Shown here: piece by piece, positions 8,437-16,224 of the stretch
Numbering within the stretch: position 1 is the stretch's first letter
Layout: each line of letters begins with the position of its first letter
Notes under the pieces: model-generated
Told to the model about the DNA's origin: nothing
Databases searched by the model: none
The model's input: only the letters and a program-made list of their open reading frames with translations
NCBI RefSeq assembly: GCF_001612635.1
Contig: NZ_BDAV01000010.1
Span: forward strand, 186,001 to 250,000
Source of the DNA: Nocardia africana NBRC 100379
Lineage (GTDB): Bacteria; Actinomycetota; Actinomycetes; Mycobacteriales; Mycobacteriaceae
Length of the DNA: 64,000 nt
Reading direction: 5' to 3'
Program-made: the position numbers and the translations under genes

Positions 8437-9264
8437 ATGACCACGCACACGCACCTCGAACACCATGGGGCACAAGCGAATCACGGGAATCACCACGAAC
8501 AGCACGACGGCCACGGCGGGCACACCGAACACGCCGCGCACGGTGGCGGGCTGCCGGGCGGGCTCCAGATCACCCAGGACGGCTACACCCTGGCGCTCGC
8601 CGAGCCGATCCTCACCCCGGGCGAGGTCGACTTCCGGTTCCGGATCCTGGGGCCGGACGGCATACCGGTCACCGAGTACAGCGCGATCCACGATCGAGAG
8701 CTACATCTGATCGTGGTGCGGCGGGAGCTGACCGGGTTCTGGCACGTGCATCCCGAACTGACCTCCGAAGGCATCTGGACAGTGCGGCTGCATCTGCCGG
8801 CGGCGGGCGCGTATCGCGTGTTCACCGACATCGCTCCGCGCGCACTCGGCAAGACCATCACGCTGGGCGCGGATCTGGCCGTCGCCGGGCCGTACGATCC
8901 ACGCCCGGCGCCCGCGGCCGATCGGACCGCGGAAGTCGACGGCTACGAGGTGACTCTCGACGGCGATCTGGTGCCCGGCGAGGGCCGGCTGCTCACCCTC
9001 ACCGTGCGGAAGAACGGCGAGCCGGTCACCGACCTACAGCCGTATCTGGCGGCCTACGGACATCTGGTGATCCTGCGAGCGGGCGATCTGGCCTATGTGC
9101 ACGTCCATCCGAACGGCGAACCCGGCGACGGCGTCACCGCCCCGGGCCCCGACATCACCTTCCACACCGCCGTCCCCGGCCCCGGAACCTACCGGCTGTT
9201 CTTGGATTTCAAGCACGGCGACGTGGTACGCACCGCCGCGTTCACCCTGCCGACAACCCGATGA
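8437..9264 (+). CDS. His-rich copper-associated protein
   Basis: A 275-residue protein. Its first 45 residues hold about a dozen His (MTTHTHLEHHG, NHGNHHEQHDGHGGHTEHAAH), a metal-sequestering tail. The body is beta-rich, with two repeats of an immunoglobulin-like pattern: FRILGPDGIPVTEYSAIHDR, LHLIVVRRELTGFWHVHPEL, then YGHLVILRAGDLAYVHVHPN. HVHP occurs in both halves (WHVHP and VHVHP) and may bind metal. Relatives in Streptomyces and Rhodococcus sit near copper ATPases and usually carry an export signal or membrane segment. None is visible here, so this copy looks cytosolic unless the start is misjudged. The start is ATG 8437, with ggagagg seven to nine bases upstream. Expression is probably controlled by the adjacent CsoR-type operator. 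Confidence 0.7.
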   Translation: MTTHTHLEHHGAQANHGNHHEQHDGHGGHTEHAAHGGGLPGGLQITQDGYTLALAEPILTPGEVDFRFRILGPDGIPVTEYSAIHDRELHLIVVRRELTGFWHVHPELTSEGIWTVRLHLPAAGAYRVFTDIAPRALGKTITLGADLAVAGPYDPRPAPAADRTAEVDGYEVTLDGDLVPGEGRLLTLTVRKNGEPVTDLQPYLAAYGHLVILRAGDLAYVHVHPNGEPGDGVTAPGPDITFHTAVPGPGTYRLFLDFKHGDVVRTAAFTLPTTR

Positions 9265-9319
9265 CCAGCGCCGTGCCGTCCGGCCACCGCAGATCACCAG
9301 CGGCTGTGGGAAATTCGTC

Positions 9320-9358
9320 GAAAAAAGCACGAAACCCGCGCCGTGGGCGCGGGTTTCG
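9320..9358 (-). terminator. Rho-independent terminator of cspA
   Basis: On the minus strand a 13-bp stem (cgaaacccgcgcc pairing with ggcgcgggtttcg, loop gtg) is followed by a T run (aaaaaa at 9321-9326 on the plus strand). It lies 15 bases beyond the cspA stop. Confidence 0.85.
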
Positions 9359-9373
9359 CTGGTGTGTCAGCTC

Positions 9374-9577
9374 CTAGATGGCGCGGACGTTCTGGGCTTG
9401 GGGGCCCTTCTGGCCCTGGCCAACCTCGAACTCGACGCGCTGACCCTCATCGAGGGTCTTGAAGCCGGAGCCGGAAATTTCGGAATAGTGGACGAAAACG
9501 TCGGGACCGCCCTCATCCTGGGCGATGAACCCGAAGCCCTTTTCGCCGTTGAACCACTTCACACTGCCTTGCGACAT
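9374..9577 (-). CDS. cspA: Cold-shock protein CspA family
   Basis: A 67-residue single cold-shock domain that binds single-stranded nucleic acid and acts as an RNA chaperone. The RNA-binding motifs GSVKWFNGEKGFGFI and VFVHYSEI are intact, and the length is normal. The body VEFEVGQGQKGPQAQNVRAI is typical of the actinobacterial proteins. The start ATG 9577 follows an aggaag site. Its own terminator lies directly downstream. The region upstream (9578-9810) is gene-free and could hold a long leader, as is common for cold-shock genes, but I found no clear structure in it. Confidence 0.96.
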   Translation of the reverse strand: MSQGSVKWFNGEKGFGFIAQDEGGPDVFVHYSEISGSGFKTLDEGQRVEFEVGQGQKGPQAQNVRAI

Positions 9578-9810
9578 TCTTTTGTTTTACTTCCTGTTGC
9601 GAGCCGGGCGATCACTGCAACAACCCGTGCTCACCGTCCAGTGTGTCATACCGGCGTGCTTCGGCAGGCACCGCCGGGTACCTACACCAGAGCCCCCGGT
9701 TTCGCACCTGGTCGGCCGGCCGAACTGCCCGGACTCTCCGGGTGTCGTCCGGCACGGCATGATGCCGGCCGACTACGGTTCCGCCCCACAGGGTTTGCGG
9801 GTCGGCCGGA

Positions 9811-10479
9811 TCACCCGTCGTCGTCCGGCGCCCAGTTGTCGGCGGTTTCCCCGGTGGTGAGGAAGATGGTGCGACGTCCCACTTCCACGGCGTTGTCGGC
9901 GAAGCGCTCGTAATACCGTCCCAGCAGCGTGAGGTCGACTGCGGCCGTGATGCCGTACGCCCAGTCGTGGTCCAGCACCGCCGCCAGCAACTGCTCGTGC
10001 AGATGGTCCAGTGCGTCGTCCTGGGCGTCGAGGCCGGCCGCGTCGTAGGGGTCGCCGGTTTCGAGCACCGCCGCGGCGCTCGTGGCGATGGCGCAGGCGG
10101 TGGAACCCAGACGCTCGACCAACGGCCGCACCGGTTCGGGCACCACATGCTCGGGATGGCGGCGCCGCGCGCTCGTGGCGATATGCCCGGCCAGCGCGCC
10201 CATGCGCTGGAGATGGCCCGTGAGCTGGATAGCGGTCACCACCCGCCGCAACTCGCTGGCGACCGGGGCCTGCAATGCCAGCAGGCGCAGCGCTTCCTGT
10301 TCGGTCTGCTGCGCCATCTCCTCGACCCGGCCGACGACGTCCAGGGCGGACTCGGCCTGTTCGATATCGGCGTTGACCACTGCGTAGGTGGCCGCCGAAA
10401 TGGCCGTCCGGTCCTGTTCACACATCGCATGCAGCAACTCGGCGAGATGCCGCAGATTCGCGTGATAGTCCGACCGCAT
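9811..10479 (-). CDS. phoU: Phosphate transport regulator PhoU
   Basis: A 222-residue PhoU protein made of two similar three-helix bundles that bind metal clusters. It modulates phosphate uptake through the Pst transporter and the PhoR-type kinase. The start at ATG 10479 gives MRSDYHANLRHLAELLHAMC, matching the usual PhoU N-terminus; the frame stays open about 39 codons further upstream but without family similarity. Second-half motifs LLGRYYERFADNAVEVGRRTIF are typical. No pst genes are adjacent. The last residues (ADNWAPDDDG) are acidic. Confidence 0.9.
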   Translation of the reverse strand: MRSDYHANLRHLAELLHAMCEQDRTAISAATYAVVNADIEQAESALDVVGRVEEMAQQTEQEALRLLALQAPVASELRRVVTAIQLTGHLQRMGALAGHIATSARRRHPEHVVPEPVRPLVERLGSTACAIATSAAAVLETGDPYDAAGLDAQDDALDHLHEQLLAAVLDHDWAYGITAAVDLTLLGRYYERFADNAVEVGRRTIFLTTGETADNWAPDDDG

Positions 10480-10592
10480 ATTCCGATTCAACCCCAGCGG
10501 AACGCACTTTGCGAATTCCTGCCCGACCGGCTCGATCGCTGCGAAATAGCCGGTATTCGCGTTCCGGACGTTCGATCGGCGTGGTCTGCCGC

Positions 10593-11276
10593 TCACCCGA
10601 GCCGATAGTTGTAACTCGCATAGCGGTGCGAATCCGCACCCGCTTCCTCCCAGCTGTAGCTGTAGGTCCCCACATGCCCCAGCCGGAAGGAGCTGTCGGC
10701 CATGATCGAGTAGCCGCTGCGTCGCGCCCGCTCACAGAACGCGTAATCCTCGCCCAGGTACCAGGTGTGCTCACCGTCGGGCACCAGCATGGGCAGGAAG
10801 TACGGGACGGTCGGGCGGTCGAACCGCAGGTTGCACACCGGAAGTTGTTCGTGTTCGGCGACGGTCTCGTAGACGTCGCGGTGGGTGAACAGGAATCCGG
10901 TAGCGGCGTATTTGATCTCCAGCAGCCCCCCGCCCTCGCCGAACAGGATGCTCCGGGTTCCGGGCAGCACGTGGCAGGCCAGGCCGCGCACCCCCTTCTT
11001 CGCATAGATACCGCACACGATCGGCAGATCGTGTGTGCGCAACCGGTCCACCGCATCCACGTCGAACGCGATATCGGAATCGATCCACATCAGCCCTTCG
11101 AAACCGTCGCGCAACGCGTCGGTGGCCATCTGGCTGCGTCCCTGATCGATCGCGGCGAATCCCGTGACGGTCCGGACCTCGTAACCCCGATGCTCCAGCC
11201 GGGCCAGATTCCGGGCGAACTCCGGTGCGATCGATCCGTGGGTCGGGACCAGGACAACACAGCGCGAGGGCTCCAT
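10593..11276 (-). CDS. Glycosyltransferase-like (GT-A fold) protein
   Basis: A 228-residue protein starting MEPSRCVVLVPTHGSIAPEF, a first Rossmann strand followed by MWIDSDIAFD near residue 66, which carries the D-x-D nucleotide-sugar/metal motif of GT-A glycosyltransferases. Later segments (YLGEDYAFCERARRSGY) match the acceptor-side Glu-Asp region of the same fold. There is no membrane segment. A GTG/ATG ten codons upstream (11306) is possible, but the conserved part begins at 11276. The substrate is unknown. It lies 113 bases upstream of phoU on the same strand with no functional link visible. Confidence 0.65.
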   Translation of the reverse strand: MEPSRCVVLVPTHGSIAPEFARNLARLEHRGYEVRTVTGFAAIDQGRSQMATDALRDGFEGLMWIDSDIAFDVDAVDRLRTHDLPIVCGIYAKKGVRGLACHVLPGTRSILFGEGGGLLEIKYAATGFLFTHRDVYETVAEHEQLPVCNLRFDRPTVPYFLPMLVPDGEHTWYLGEDYAFCERARRSGYSIMADSSFRLGHVGTYSYSWEEAGADSHRYASYNYRLG

Positions 11277-11351
11277 GCCCGCAGCCTGCCATGCCCGCGA
11301 GGGCACCGCTCGGCATGGGAAGCGCCTGATCGCCGGGCCGCGGTGAACTCT

Positions 11352-11972
11352 CTAGTCGCCCGCGGGAGGCTGGTCCTGGAACTGTGCCAGCGACTCCCAC
11401 GACCAGGTGAGCGTGCCGTCGGCGAGATCGGCGACAACGCTTTCCAGCCACCGTATTTCGGCCTCGGTGACGGCACGCTGATATTCGTCCTCGAGCATGG
11501 TGACGCGCGGCAGGCCGAACCGCGTGGCCTGCGCGATGCCGGTGTCGAGCTCGGAGCGCTCGGCGCGCAACGCTGCCAGCCGGCGCTCCAGTTCTGCACG
11601 GGCCGCGTCCGGACCGAGGAGCATCAGAAACGACAGGGCGGCCGGGAATTCGGGAAATTCGTTGCGGGGCACGGCGATCATGTCGGTGATCCAGGCCATG
11701 CAGGCATCGCGGCCGGCGTCGGTGATCTCGTAGACCGTGCGTTCCGGGTACTGCTGGTCACGACCCGTCGCACGGACCGCCACCAAACCGGCGTCCTGCA
11801 GGCGCGCGATCGTCTTGTACAGCTGGGCCCGCTGCCCGACATTGACGACCTTGTCCTTCCCCCACTCCTTGATGCGGCGCTGGACGGCGTACGGATGCAT
11901 CGGCTCCAGGTGCAGGATGCCGAGCACAGCCATGGCGAGCGGGGATCGCTTGAACCGGTCGGAGGTGGGCAT
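11352..11972 (-). CDS. PadR family transcriptional regulator
   Basis: A 206-residue regulator with an N-terminal PadR winged helix (SPLAMAVLGILHLEPMHPYA, then LYKTIARLQDAGLVAV and YEITDAGR) and a C-terminal coiled-coil dimerisation region rich in Arg, Glu and Leu. ATG 11972 and ATG 11981 are both possible starts. It is divergent from the gene at 12097, and the shared 125-base gap contains a large inverted repeat. It probably represses itself and that gene in response to a phenolic or other small ligand, as PadR proteins usually do. Ligand unknown. Confidence 0.88.
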   Translation of the reverse strand: MPTSDRFKRSPLAMAVLGILHLEPMHPYAVQRRIKEWGKDKVVNVGQRAQLYKTIARLQDAGLVAVRATGRDQQYPERTVYEITDAGRDACMAWITDMIAVPRNEFPEFPAALSFLMLLGPDAARAELERRLAALRAERSELDTGIAQATRFGLPRVTMLEDEYQRAVTEAEIRWLESVVADLADGTLTWSWESLAQFQDQPPAGD

Positions 11973-11998
11973 GCCGCCCATCGTACTAGGTGCCCCAT

Positions 11999-12036
11999 AA
12001 CTAGTTTTCAAAAAACTAGTTGCTTCGATACTAGTT
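11999..12036. promoter_or_regulatory. Putative PadR operator: ACTAGTT inverted repeat plus third half-site
   Basis: A perfect 10-bp inverted repeat, AACTAGTTTT (11999-12008) and AAAACTAGTT (12012-12021), with a 3-base spacer. It is followed by a third ACTAGTT at 12030-12036. It sits between the divergent padR-like gene and its neighbour, where an autoregulatory operator is expected. Confidence 0.7.
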
Positions 12037-12096
12037 GGTGTGCCACTATTGAGGAGCAGGCGAACCCGTCCACTGCGATCCGGAAGGACCAGACCC

Positions 12097-12561
12097 ATGA
12101 CCCTCACGACCGACACCGTCCGCATTCACGCCGATCACGAGACCACCAAGCGTCTCGGCGATTGGACCCATGCCACCGCCTTCGCGGTGAAGGCCCGCTA
12201 CGCCAGCGTCGTCATCGATCTGCGCTCGCCGTGGATCGAGGGCGAGGACCCGATCGTGGTCCACGCCGACCTGGACCACGCCATGGTCAAGCTTCTGGTT
12301 CCCGACGACGCGGTGATCGAACACAGCGATCTGGAGTGGACCGGGCGTGGCCGGGTGAAGGATTTCGCCCGGCCGCAGGATGCCGCCGGCCGGGTCGTCC
12401 GGCTGACCGGGACCAGCACCAAGAGCGAGTTCCGCGTGCACCGCGGCGGCATCGCGATCCTCTCGGCGCTGTTCAGCCGCGAGTTCTTCGACGACGCCAA
12501 GCAGGCACACCGGCAAGGACGCACCCCGACCCTCGCCGACCCGGCCAACGCGCCGCGCTGA
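12097..12561 (+). CDS. Conserved hypothetical protein, likely PadR target
   Basis: A 154-residue soluble protein without signal peptide or membrane segment. The sequence (for example MTLTTDTVRIHADHETTKRL, then SPWIEGEDPIVVHADLDHAM) looks like an alpha/beta domain with beta strands in the first half. I do not recognise the family. ATG 12097 has ggaagga eight bases upstream. The position behind the ACTAGTT operator and opposite the PadR gene makes it the most likely regulated target. Confidence 0.6.
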   Translation: MTLTTDTVRIHADHETTKRLGDWTHATAFAVKARYASVVIDLRSPWIEGEDPIVVHADLDHAMVKLLVPDDAVIEHSDLEWTGRGRVKDFARPQDAAGRVVRLTGTSTKSEFRVHRGGIAILSALFSREFFDDAKQAHRQGRTPTLADPANAPR

Positions 12562-12604
12562 CCGGGAGCTGCGCCGGGCGGCGGCAAACGCCCGGCGCGG
12601 CTCG

Positions 12605-13381
12605 TCAGCGAGGAAGCGATTCGATCCGCGCCAATGTGCGTGCGCTGCCGTCGACTTCGAGTTGCACATGCAGCGCGTCCGCGTTCCGCCAGGCGCGGAT
12701 CAGCACGTCGTCGGCGCCCATCACCGGCCCGGCGTGTTCGAGAATCACCCGATAGGGCGGCGCCGGCGCGTCGGGAAACCGCGCGAGCGCCTCCTCCACC
12801 GCCTCCCAGTGCACCGCGTTGTTCACATGCCCGTAGCGGTCCACATCGGTGACCCGCAGCGGAAACGGACGCACGTCAGCGTCGTCACCTGCCGCCTCCC
12901 GCAAGGCGGCGCGCCACCGCAGGCGGTGTTCGACGGTGGCCGCGCGCATCGGCGCCATGAAGCGCTCGGTCATCCGCGCCGGCCGCCCGGCTTCGATATC
13001 GACGTGAATGAGGAACATCTCGGTCTCGATCAGGCCGCCGTTCTCACTGCGCACCTGAATGCGCATGGTGCACCACCGATTCGACAAGGCCGACGGCCAG
13101 CGCCGCAGATGGACCCGATCCCCGAATTCGATGGGCCGCAGCACGTCGATCACGGTCCGGCGCACGATCCACCCCGGATGCAGATCGCCGTCCTCGACCA
13201 CCTTCAGATGGTCGTAACCGATGTCCTGCAGATACCGCGCCACCGCGTCGAGCCGCAGCCGCTGGTCCCGGTCGGTGTCCCCGAGCCGCACCGGCCACTG
13301 TTCGTGGAACGCCCGGCTCTCGTCCGGACACGGCGCCAGCGGAAACGCGATCTCGGCCAGCCGATCGACAGCGGCACTCAT
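12605..13381 (-). CDS. Acyl-ACP thioesterase (double hotdog)
   Basis: A 258-residue protein with two hotdog folds, as in FatA/FatB-type acyl-[acyl carrier protein] thioesterases. The N-terminal half begins with the family pattern VRLGDTDRDQRLRLDAVARYLQDIGYDH. The C-terminal half carries RVTDVDRYGHVNNAVHWEAV, where the D..GH.NN motif marks the second hotdog. It should release fatty acids from acyl-ACP or act on acyl-CoA in the cytosol. Homologues of this length are common in mycobacteria and Nocardia. No partner genes are adjacent, and the upstream gene is divergent. Confidence 0.85.
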   Translation of the reverse strand: MSAAVDRLAEIAFPLAPCPDESRAFHEQWPVRLGDTDRDQRLRLDAVARYLQDIGYDHLKVVEDGDLHPGWIVRRTVIDVLRPIEFGDRVHLRRWPSALSNRWCTMRIQVRSENGGLIETEMFLIHVDIEAGRPARMTERFMAPMRAATVEHRLRWRAALREAAGDDADVRPFPLRVTDVDRYGHVNNAVHWEAVEEALARFPDAPAPPYRVILEHAGPVMGADDVLIRAWRNADALHVQLEVDGSARTLARIESLPR

Positions 13382-13500
13382 GGACGCTCCTTTTCACGGG
13401 GACGGCGCCAGCGTAACGACCGAGCCCCGGGCCACCACGTCAACACGGCGAGATGCGCCGCACGGGCGACGCCGGGCCACCGCAACCACGATCCACTCTG

Positions 13501-14973
13501 GTGAAACCTGAGCGAGTCTTCAACCGAGACCGCGAGTGGGACGGACTCACGCGTTTCGCGACGTCCGAGAGCCCCGACGTGCGCCTCGGCATTGTCAGCG
13601 GGCGGCGGCGGCGGGGCAAGACATTCCTGCTCGACGCACTGGCGGATGCCGTCGGCGCCTTCTTCTTCACCGCCACCGACGCTACCGAGATCGAGGCGTT
13701 GGAGGGGTTCGGCGAAGCGGTCGCGTCGTACGCCGGCGGCGGCCGCTACGCCTTTCGCGACTGGGGTGAGGCCCTGGAACGACTGTTCGCCGTGGTAGGC
13801 GACGGCCTGATCGTCATAGACGAGTTCCCCTACCTGAGCAAGGCGAGCCCTTCACTGCCGTCGATTCTGCAGCGGGCGCTCGACCCACGAGGCTCGGCCC
13901 GGAGGTCGGCGTCCCGGATCCTGCTGTGCGGATCCGCGATGTCGGTGATGGGAAAGCTCTTGTCCGGCAACGCGCCTCTTCGCGGCCGTGCCAGCATGGA
14001 GTTGATCGTCCGGCCGCTCGGATATCGGGATTCCGCTCGCTTCTGGGGGCTCGACGACCCGCACCTCGCCGTGCTGGTCCACGCCATTGTCGGCGGCACG
14101 CCCGCCTACCGGCGGGAGTTCGTCGCGGGCGATGCACCGAACTCGTTAGCGGACTTCGACTCTTGGGTGTTGCGCACCGTCCTGAACCCACAGGTTCCTT
14201 TGTTCCGCGAGGCGCGGTATCTCCTGGCCGAGGAGACCGAAATCCGCGACGTAGCGCTCTACCACGCGGTGCTCGGCGCCATCGCGGGCGGCCATACGAC
14301 ACGCGGCGGTATCGCCAATACGATCGGCCGCTCCTCGACCGACATCGGCCATCCGCTGTCGGTACTGGAAGACGCACAGCTGATCACCCGCGAGACCGAT
14401 CCGTTCAGCCGCGGCAAATCGACCTATCGGATCGCCGAACCGCTCATCGTGTTCTACGAGGCGATCATGCGGCGGGAATGGACTCGACTCGAGCGCGGCA
14501 ATACCGAAGCGGCTTGGCGCAATTCGCAGCCGACGTTCCGATCGCAAGTCGTCGGCCCACATTTCGAAGGAATCTGCCGCGAGTGGGCGATGTCCGTGGG
14601 CGACGAGGTGTTCGGCGATTTCCCGGGGCATGTCGCCGCGGCTACCGTCAACGACCCTCGGGACAAGAAGCAGATCCAGATCGATGTCGCGGTGCTGGCC
14701 CCCGAGGACACCGGGCAACCGCGCCGAATCCTTTCGCTGGGCGAGGTGACGTGGGACCGGACGATGACCCTCGGCCACGTAGAGCGACTGCGGCGCGCGC
14801 GAGATTTGCTGTCCGCCAAGGGCTATGACACCAGCCGCACAGTCCTGGCCTGCTACAGCGGTGCGGGATTCGACGAGAATCTGCAGGCAGCCGGGAGTCG
14901 TCCGGGAGACACTGCCGGCGAGCAGGACACTCCCCTGCTGGTGGATGTGAACACCATCTACACGACCACCTGA
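13501..14973 (+). CDS. AAA-type ATPase with C-terminal DUF234-like nuclease fold
   Basis: A 490-residue protein of the archaeal-type STAND/AAA ATPase group. Walker A is GRRRRGKT, Walker B is LIVIDEFPYL, and a sensor stretch reads LLCGSAMSVM. After the ATPase come a winged helix (SSTDIGHPLSVLEDAQLITRE) and a C-terminal domain with EG..E.. and IDVAVLAP, similar to DUF234 and related to restriction-endonuclease folds. The start is uncertain: GTG 13501 gives KPERVFNRDREW near the family's usual first motif, while ATG 13453 would add 16 residues. Both lack a strong ribosome site. Such proteins are often mobile, and their function is not established; a stress or phage-related role is possible but unproven. 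Confidence 0.75.
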   Translation: MKPERVFNRDREWDGLTRFATSESPDVRLGIVSGRRRRGKTFLLDALADAVGAFFFTATDATEIEALEGFGEAVASYAGGGRYAFRDWGEALERLFAVVGDGLIVIDEFPYLSKASPSLPSILQRALDPRGSARRSASRILLCGSAMSVMGKLLSGNAPLRGRASMELIVRPLGYRDSARFWGLDDPHLAVLVHAIVGGTPAYRREFVAGDAPNSLADFDSWVLRTVLNPQVPLFREARYLLAEETEIRDVALYHAVLGAIAGGHTTRGGIANTIGRSSTDIGHPLSVLEDAQLITRETDPFSRGKSTYRIAEPLIVFYEAIMRREWTRLERGNTEAAWRNSQPTFRSQVVGPHFEGICREWAMSVGDEVFGDFPGHVAAATVNDPRDKKQIQIDVAVLAPEDTGQPRRILSLGEVTWDRTMTLGHVERLRRARDLLSAKGYDTSRTVLACYSGAGFDENLQAAGSRPGDTAGEQDTPLLVDVNTIYTTT

Positions 14974-14996
14974 GTCGACGACCTGCCCGAAGCTTT

Positions 14997-15023
14997 GTGG
15001 GGTCGCCGGTACGGCGACCCCAC
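14997..15023. terminator. Hairpin between convergent genes (probable bidirectional terminator)
   Basis: A 12-bp perfect stem (gtggggtcgccg pairing with cggcgaccccac, loop gta) lies between the convergent ATPase and CMD-family genes. A short ttt precedes it but there is no long T run, so termination strength is uncertain. Confidence 0.65.
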
Positions 15024-15057
15024 CTGGTTGATCGGCGCTATCGATCGGCCTGCTGTG

Positions 15058-15441
15058 TCATCGGCCCGGCCCGGGTCCGGCGAGTTCTTCGGCGAGGATG
15101 GGGATGCCCAGGTTGCAGGCGTGCAGGCCGAGGACGCTGACCATCTGGAGGACGGTCACGATCTGTTCGGGTGGCACACCCAGGTCCAGTGCGGCGCGGA
15201 TGTGCCGGCGCACGCCCGGGGCGTACATGTGGGTGCAGGCCGCGTCGATGGCGATGCTCAGCAATTCGACGAATTCGGGCGGGAAGATGTGGCGCGCGAT
15301 CGGTGTGGCGTTCATGGCCATGAACCGTTCGGTCCATTCGGGGTCCCATTCGTAGAGCTGATCCCACAGCGGATTCCAGCTTCCGCCGGCCCGCATCCCG
15401 TCGACGACCGGTGTGGAAACCGGTGTGGGCGAATCGAACAC
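15058..15441 (-). CDS. Carboxymuconolactone decarboxylase (CMD/AhpD-like) family protein
   Basis: A 127-residue helical protein of the CMD family. Recognisable parts are WTERFMAMNATPIARHIFPPE, ELLSIAIDAACTHMYAPGVR and HIRAALDLGVPPEQIVTVLQ. The AhpD CxxC thiol pair is not present: the first helix has a single Cys followed by His (ACTH). That argues for a decarboxylase or ligand-binding role rather than peroxidase reduction. GTG 15441 was chosen as start because aaggaga lies four bases upstream. It is the last gene of a minus-strand set with a secreted protein and an MFS transporter, so it may act on the transporter's substrate; this is inferred from context. Confidence 0.8.
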   Translation of the reverse strand: MFDSPTPVSTPVVDGMRAGGSWNPLWDQLYEWDPEWTERFMAMNATPIARHIFPPEFVELLSIAIDAACTHMYAPGVRRHIRAALDLGVPPEQIVTVLQMVSVLGLHACNLGIPILAEELAGPGPGR

Positions 15442-15481
15442 GATGTCTCCTTCGGATGTGGTCGAAGAACCTGGCGGACGA

Positions 15482-16213
15482 CTATTTGGCGGGTGCGGGC
15501 TGGGCGGGATCCTTGCAGTAGGGCAGCTCGGGCGGGCACGGCGCCAGCACGGTCGAGAAGTACTGGATGGCGGAGAAGAGGGTGATGGGACCACCGGCGA
15601 GAATGAGACCGGCCATCGATCCCACGGCGCCGAGCGTGGCGGCGCCCAGGACACAGCCGGCGACGGTGGCACCGACGAACGGCGCCAAGAGCATGATCAC
15701 CGGACTGGAGATCGCCGCGCCGACGGCGCCGCCGACCAGGCAGCCGATTCCGCCGCCGATGACCGCGCCGAGTACCGCGCTGACTCCGGCCGCGATGGCG
15801 ATGCGCTGACCGAACGCGCCCAGCGCTTGCGCATCGCGTGGCGTGAACGACTCCGCCGCCTGCCGGACGGTGACGACATCGCGACGTGCCTGGGTGGGCC
15901 GCCCGTTACCGCGATCCGGGGTGAGTGTGGCGGTTGAGCCGTCGATGTGGGCGGTGATCGGATACGCGATGTCGTCGACGGCGAAGGTCAACGGCACGGC
16001 GGCCACCGGCCGATCCGCACGGTCGGTGAGAATCAGTTGGTCCGCAACCACTTTCAGCTTGCCGTCCGGAGTCGTCACCAGGGCCGAATCCGCCTGGCGG
16101 CCGATCTCGTAGTGCACCGCGGTGCGGTCGGGTTCCGCGTGGGCGGTACCGGTGGTGACGGCGGCGGCGGTGACCCCGAGGGCCGTGATCAGTGCGGGTG
16201 TCGTGAATTTCAT
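15482..16213 (-). CDS. Secreted glycine-zipper protein (paralogue 1)
   Basis: A 243-residue exported protein. A signal peptide (MKFTTPALITALGV, cleavage near TAHAEP) is followed by a beta-rich domain of about 110 residues. Next comes a hydrophobic glycine-zipper stretch (AVLGAVIGGGIGCLVGGAVG, then VGSMAGLILAGGP) and a short tail ending ILAP-style (STVLAPCPPELPYC). It shares layout and motifs (A-V-P-L-x-x-A-V/I-x-D; zipper; LAP.G/C tail) with the proteins at 27283 and 28000. The zipper suggests membrane insertion or oligomerisation. ATG 16213 is preceded by gaggaaa. Eleven bases separate it from the MFS gene upstream, so they are likely co-transcribed. I do not know its function. Confidence 0.75.
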   Translation of the reverse strand: MKFTTPALITALGVTAAAVTTGTAHAEPDRTAVHYEIGRQADSALVTTPDGKLKVVADQLILTDRADRPVAAVPLTFAVDDIAYPITAHIDGSTATLTPDRGNGRPTQARRDVVTVRQAAESFTPRDAQALGAFGQRIAIAAGVSAVLGAVIGGGIGCLVGGAVGAAISSPVIMLLAPFVGATVAGCVLGAATLGAVGSMAGLILAGGPITLFSAIQYFSTVLAPCPPELPYCKDPAQPAPAK

Positions 16214-16224
16214 CGGTTTCCTCA

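Noticed and set aside
15058..15441. AhpD-type alkyl hydroperoxidase
   Set aside because: The CxxC thiol pair required for AhpD is absent; only one Cys is in the conserved helix.
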